A DNA stretch of 64,000 nucleotides from Prevotella sp. (lineage in GTDB: Bacteria; Bacteroidota; Bacteroidia; Bacteroidales; Bacteroidaceae), in NCBI GenBank assembly GCA_017619445.1, contig JAFZSI010000040.1, positions 62,001 to 126,000 of the forward strand. Direction: 5' to 3'. The notes beneath the pieces were generated by a model. It was given only the letters and a program-made list of their open reading frames with translations, was not told where the DNA came from and made no database searches. A program made the position numbers and the translations under genes. This document shows, piece after piece, positions 62,613-64,000 of this stretch (the first letter of the stretch is position 1; each line of letters starts with the position of its first letter).

Positions 62613-64000
62613 TTATTTACCGCTCAGACCGTCAGCAAAGCCTGCATAGGTGTGTTTGCGGTAGTAGTTCACATCCCACAGACCAACAGGGCTGTTGGCA
62701 CGCCAACCGCTGCCTGCGGGGCTGTCGGTGGCACACCACTGGCAGATGCCCCACTGCTGTGCTACGGGGATAATCTCGAAGTACTTCTGGATAATCCACT
62801 TGTAGTAGTCGGCCATGGCGTGGTGCTGCTCCTCGGTTACGTCGGGCGTCTGCACGTCGTTGCCGTTCTCGTCAACCAGACCCATGTCGAGCTCAGATAT
62901 GCGCACGAGTTTGCCTGTGGCAGCCATGAGCTTGAACGAGTTCTCGATGGCCTTCTTCTTGCTTTCCTGCGTCTGCGGGTTCATGTAGCAAGAAATGTGC
63001 ATCTGCGAGCCGATACCGTCGATCTTGGTCACTCCGTCGGCCTCCCAGCGCTCTATCCACTTGATGAGGCTCTTGAGTTTGCCGTTCTGATCCCAGTCGC
63101 TCTCAAGGTTGTAGTCGTTGACGAAGAGCTTGAGGTCGTTGCCGCCGTACTTGCGGGCCAGGCCAACCACGGTGCGCACATAGTCGATGTCGCCGAGGTA
63201 GTCCTGCCAGAAGAAGTCGGTGGCGCTGCCGTTGTTGTGCTGCAGGGCATAGACACCCTCGCTGTCGGGATTGCCGCCGGAGATGGCCTCATTGACAACA
63301 TCCCAGGCTTTGACAAGTACCTCGGTGCCCTCCTCGTTCTTACATGCGTTCATCATGCCGTTGACCCAGCGGTCCATTGCCCACATGAGCGTGTCGCGCT
63401 TCTCCTCATCGGTCTGAGGTATGCCGCCGCTGGCACTCTCCTTCTCCACCTCGAACACAATGTTGTCGAAGTAGAAGGTCACGTCGTTGGCCTTGTCCTT
63501 AGAAAGGTTGAAGGCCACGGACTTCATGCCTGCGCCACCTGCCATTTCACTGCTGATGGTGACGTCGCGGGTGTAGTGCTGCCACTCGGTAGTGAAGCTG
63601 GGTGAGCCGATACATGCCCAGTGCTGGTATGCACCTGGGTCGGCATGTGCCTGCGTATCGGCACTTGCGGGCATGCTGGCCTTGTAGTCGAACTCAACAT
63701 GGCACTTGGTGCCTGCCTGCAGAGCCTCAGGCAAGAGAATCCAGAACTGGGTGTCCCAGTCTTGAGCTGCACCTGCCGAAGAAATTACCTGCACACCACG
63801 GCTGCCGTCCTTTCCGATGCCGTCGAGGATGGGTGAGTTGTAGGTGCCGCCGCCGTTCATAGCTTCCTTGCTGATGAAGTTTCTGTTGTCGGTACCCTCC
63901 ATATCACCGTTGGTGATGAGGTCTTCCATGAAGGTGACAGGGCCAGAGGCCTTGACCAGAGCCTTCCACGACATATCGTCGAAGTAATAGGTGTTGGCTG
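62613..64000 (-). CDS. GH10 xylanase with inserted carbohydrate-binding modules, 5' part beyond window
   Basis: The frame stays open to the window edge (ANTYYFDDMSWKALVKASG), so the true start lies outside; an ATG at 63974 is internal. The visible part begins with the end of one CBM (YYFDDM), then a complete CBM4/22-like module (about 160 residues, ending VTFYFDNIVFEVEK), then the second half of a GH10 barrel. That half has acid/base Glu in [38 protein letters not shown] and nucleophile Glu in RISELDMGL. Binding modules inserted within a GH10 barrel are known from Prevotella and Bacteroides xylanases. It is probably an outer-surface endo-xylanase that starts polymer attack. Confidence 0.9.
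   Translation of the reverse strand, partial: ANTYYFDDMSWKALVKASGPVTFMEDLITNGDMEGTDNRNFISKEAMNGGGTYNSPILDGIGKDGSRGVQVISSAGAAQDWDTQFWILLPEALQAGTKCHVEFDYKASMPASADTQAHADPGAYQHWACIGSPSFTTEWQHYTRDVTISSEMAGGAGMKSVAFNLSKDKANDVTFYFDNIVFEVEKESASGGIPQTDEEKRDTLMWAMDRWVNGMMNACKNEEGTEVLVKAWDVVNEAISGGNPDSEGVYALQHNNGSATDFFWQDYLGDIDYVRTVVGLARKYGGNDLKLFVNDYNLESDWDQNGKLKSLIKWIERWEADGVTKIDGIGSQMHISCYMNPQTQESKKKAIENSFKLMAATGKLVRISELDMGLVDENGNDVQTPDVTEEQHHAMADYYKWIIQKYFEIIPVAQQWGICQWCATDSPAGSGWRANSPVGLWDVNYYRKHTYAGFADGLSGK

Noticed and set aside
62541..63605. 354-codon plus-strand frame opposite the GH10 xylanase
   Set aside because: Shadow of the xylanase; begins inside the terminator region and has no motifs.

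Overview
The window looks like a chromosomal segment of a gut or rumen Prevotella (Bacteroidales). The evidence is SusC/SusD pairs, lipobox signal peptides, -7 boxes of the TAnnTTTG type, a Prevotella-style C-terminal surface-sorting tail (YNLNGQKI...GIYIVNGKKV), and many secreted xylan-degrading enzymes. No rRNA, tRNA, CRISPR array, transposase or integrase was found. No HTCS or other regulator of the sugar loci lies inside the window.

Layout. 1-1115: end of a HAD phosphatase-like gene and a CAT-like acetyltransferase. 1243-3735: GH115 alpha-glucuronidase. 4193-7161: a conserved pair, a beta-propeller lipoprotein with a CxxCH motif and a DUF6057-type membrane protein. 7588-12869: SusD and SusC, read leftward. 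13274-16967: two GH43 genes, read rightward. 17073-22917: an AT-rich four-gene restriction-modification island resembling LlaJI (nuclease, McrB-like GTPase, C5-cytosine methyltransferase, beta-class amino-methyltransferase). 22983-23299: a probable structured non-coding RNA with its own promoter and terminator. 23713-39248: one long leftward operon (tandem GH43 gene broken by a stop, GH43, GH97, L-galactose dehydrogenase-like AKR, COG3618 lactonase, Zn dehydrogenase, GH97, GH95-CE15 fusion). 39826-45655: an 1872-residue secreted protein followed by a 63-residue peptide gene. 46215-49525: RHH/YafQ toxin-antitoxin, an ATPase, and a DUF3791-DUF3990-DUF3791 module whose middle gene is frameshifted. 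49910-64000: second xylan block (GH5, BD-FAE-like esterase, GH31, GH8, GH10-CE1, CE6-CE1, a lipoprotein, and a GH10 with inserted binding modules that runs off the edge).

Taken together the glycan genes describe use of complex, cereal-type glucuronoarabinoxylan. GH10 and probably GH5 cut the backbone, GH8 trims oligomers, GH43 enzymes remove arabinose and xylose, GH115 and CE15 deal with glucuronic acid and its esters, CE1 and CE6 remove ferulate and acetate, and GH31, GH95 and GH97 remove rarer alpha-linked sugars. The L-galactose genes in the same operon as GH95 suggest that L-galactose from xylan side chains is oxidised inside the cell.

The most unusual aspect is the density of short repeat islands: 21-bp-phased arrays, hairpin-bearing 31-bp and 50-bp elements, and low-complexity word repeats. 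They fill many intercistronic gaps and in several places lie inside genes: in frame in the DUF6057, GH97 and GH31 genes, and with a stop codon in the GH43 tandem gene. These repeats and the ncRNA next to the restriction operon are the best candidates for something undescribed. All functional calls rest on reading the sequence and on remembered family signatures; no database search was run.
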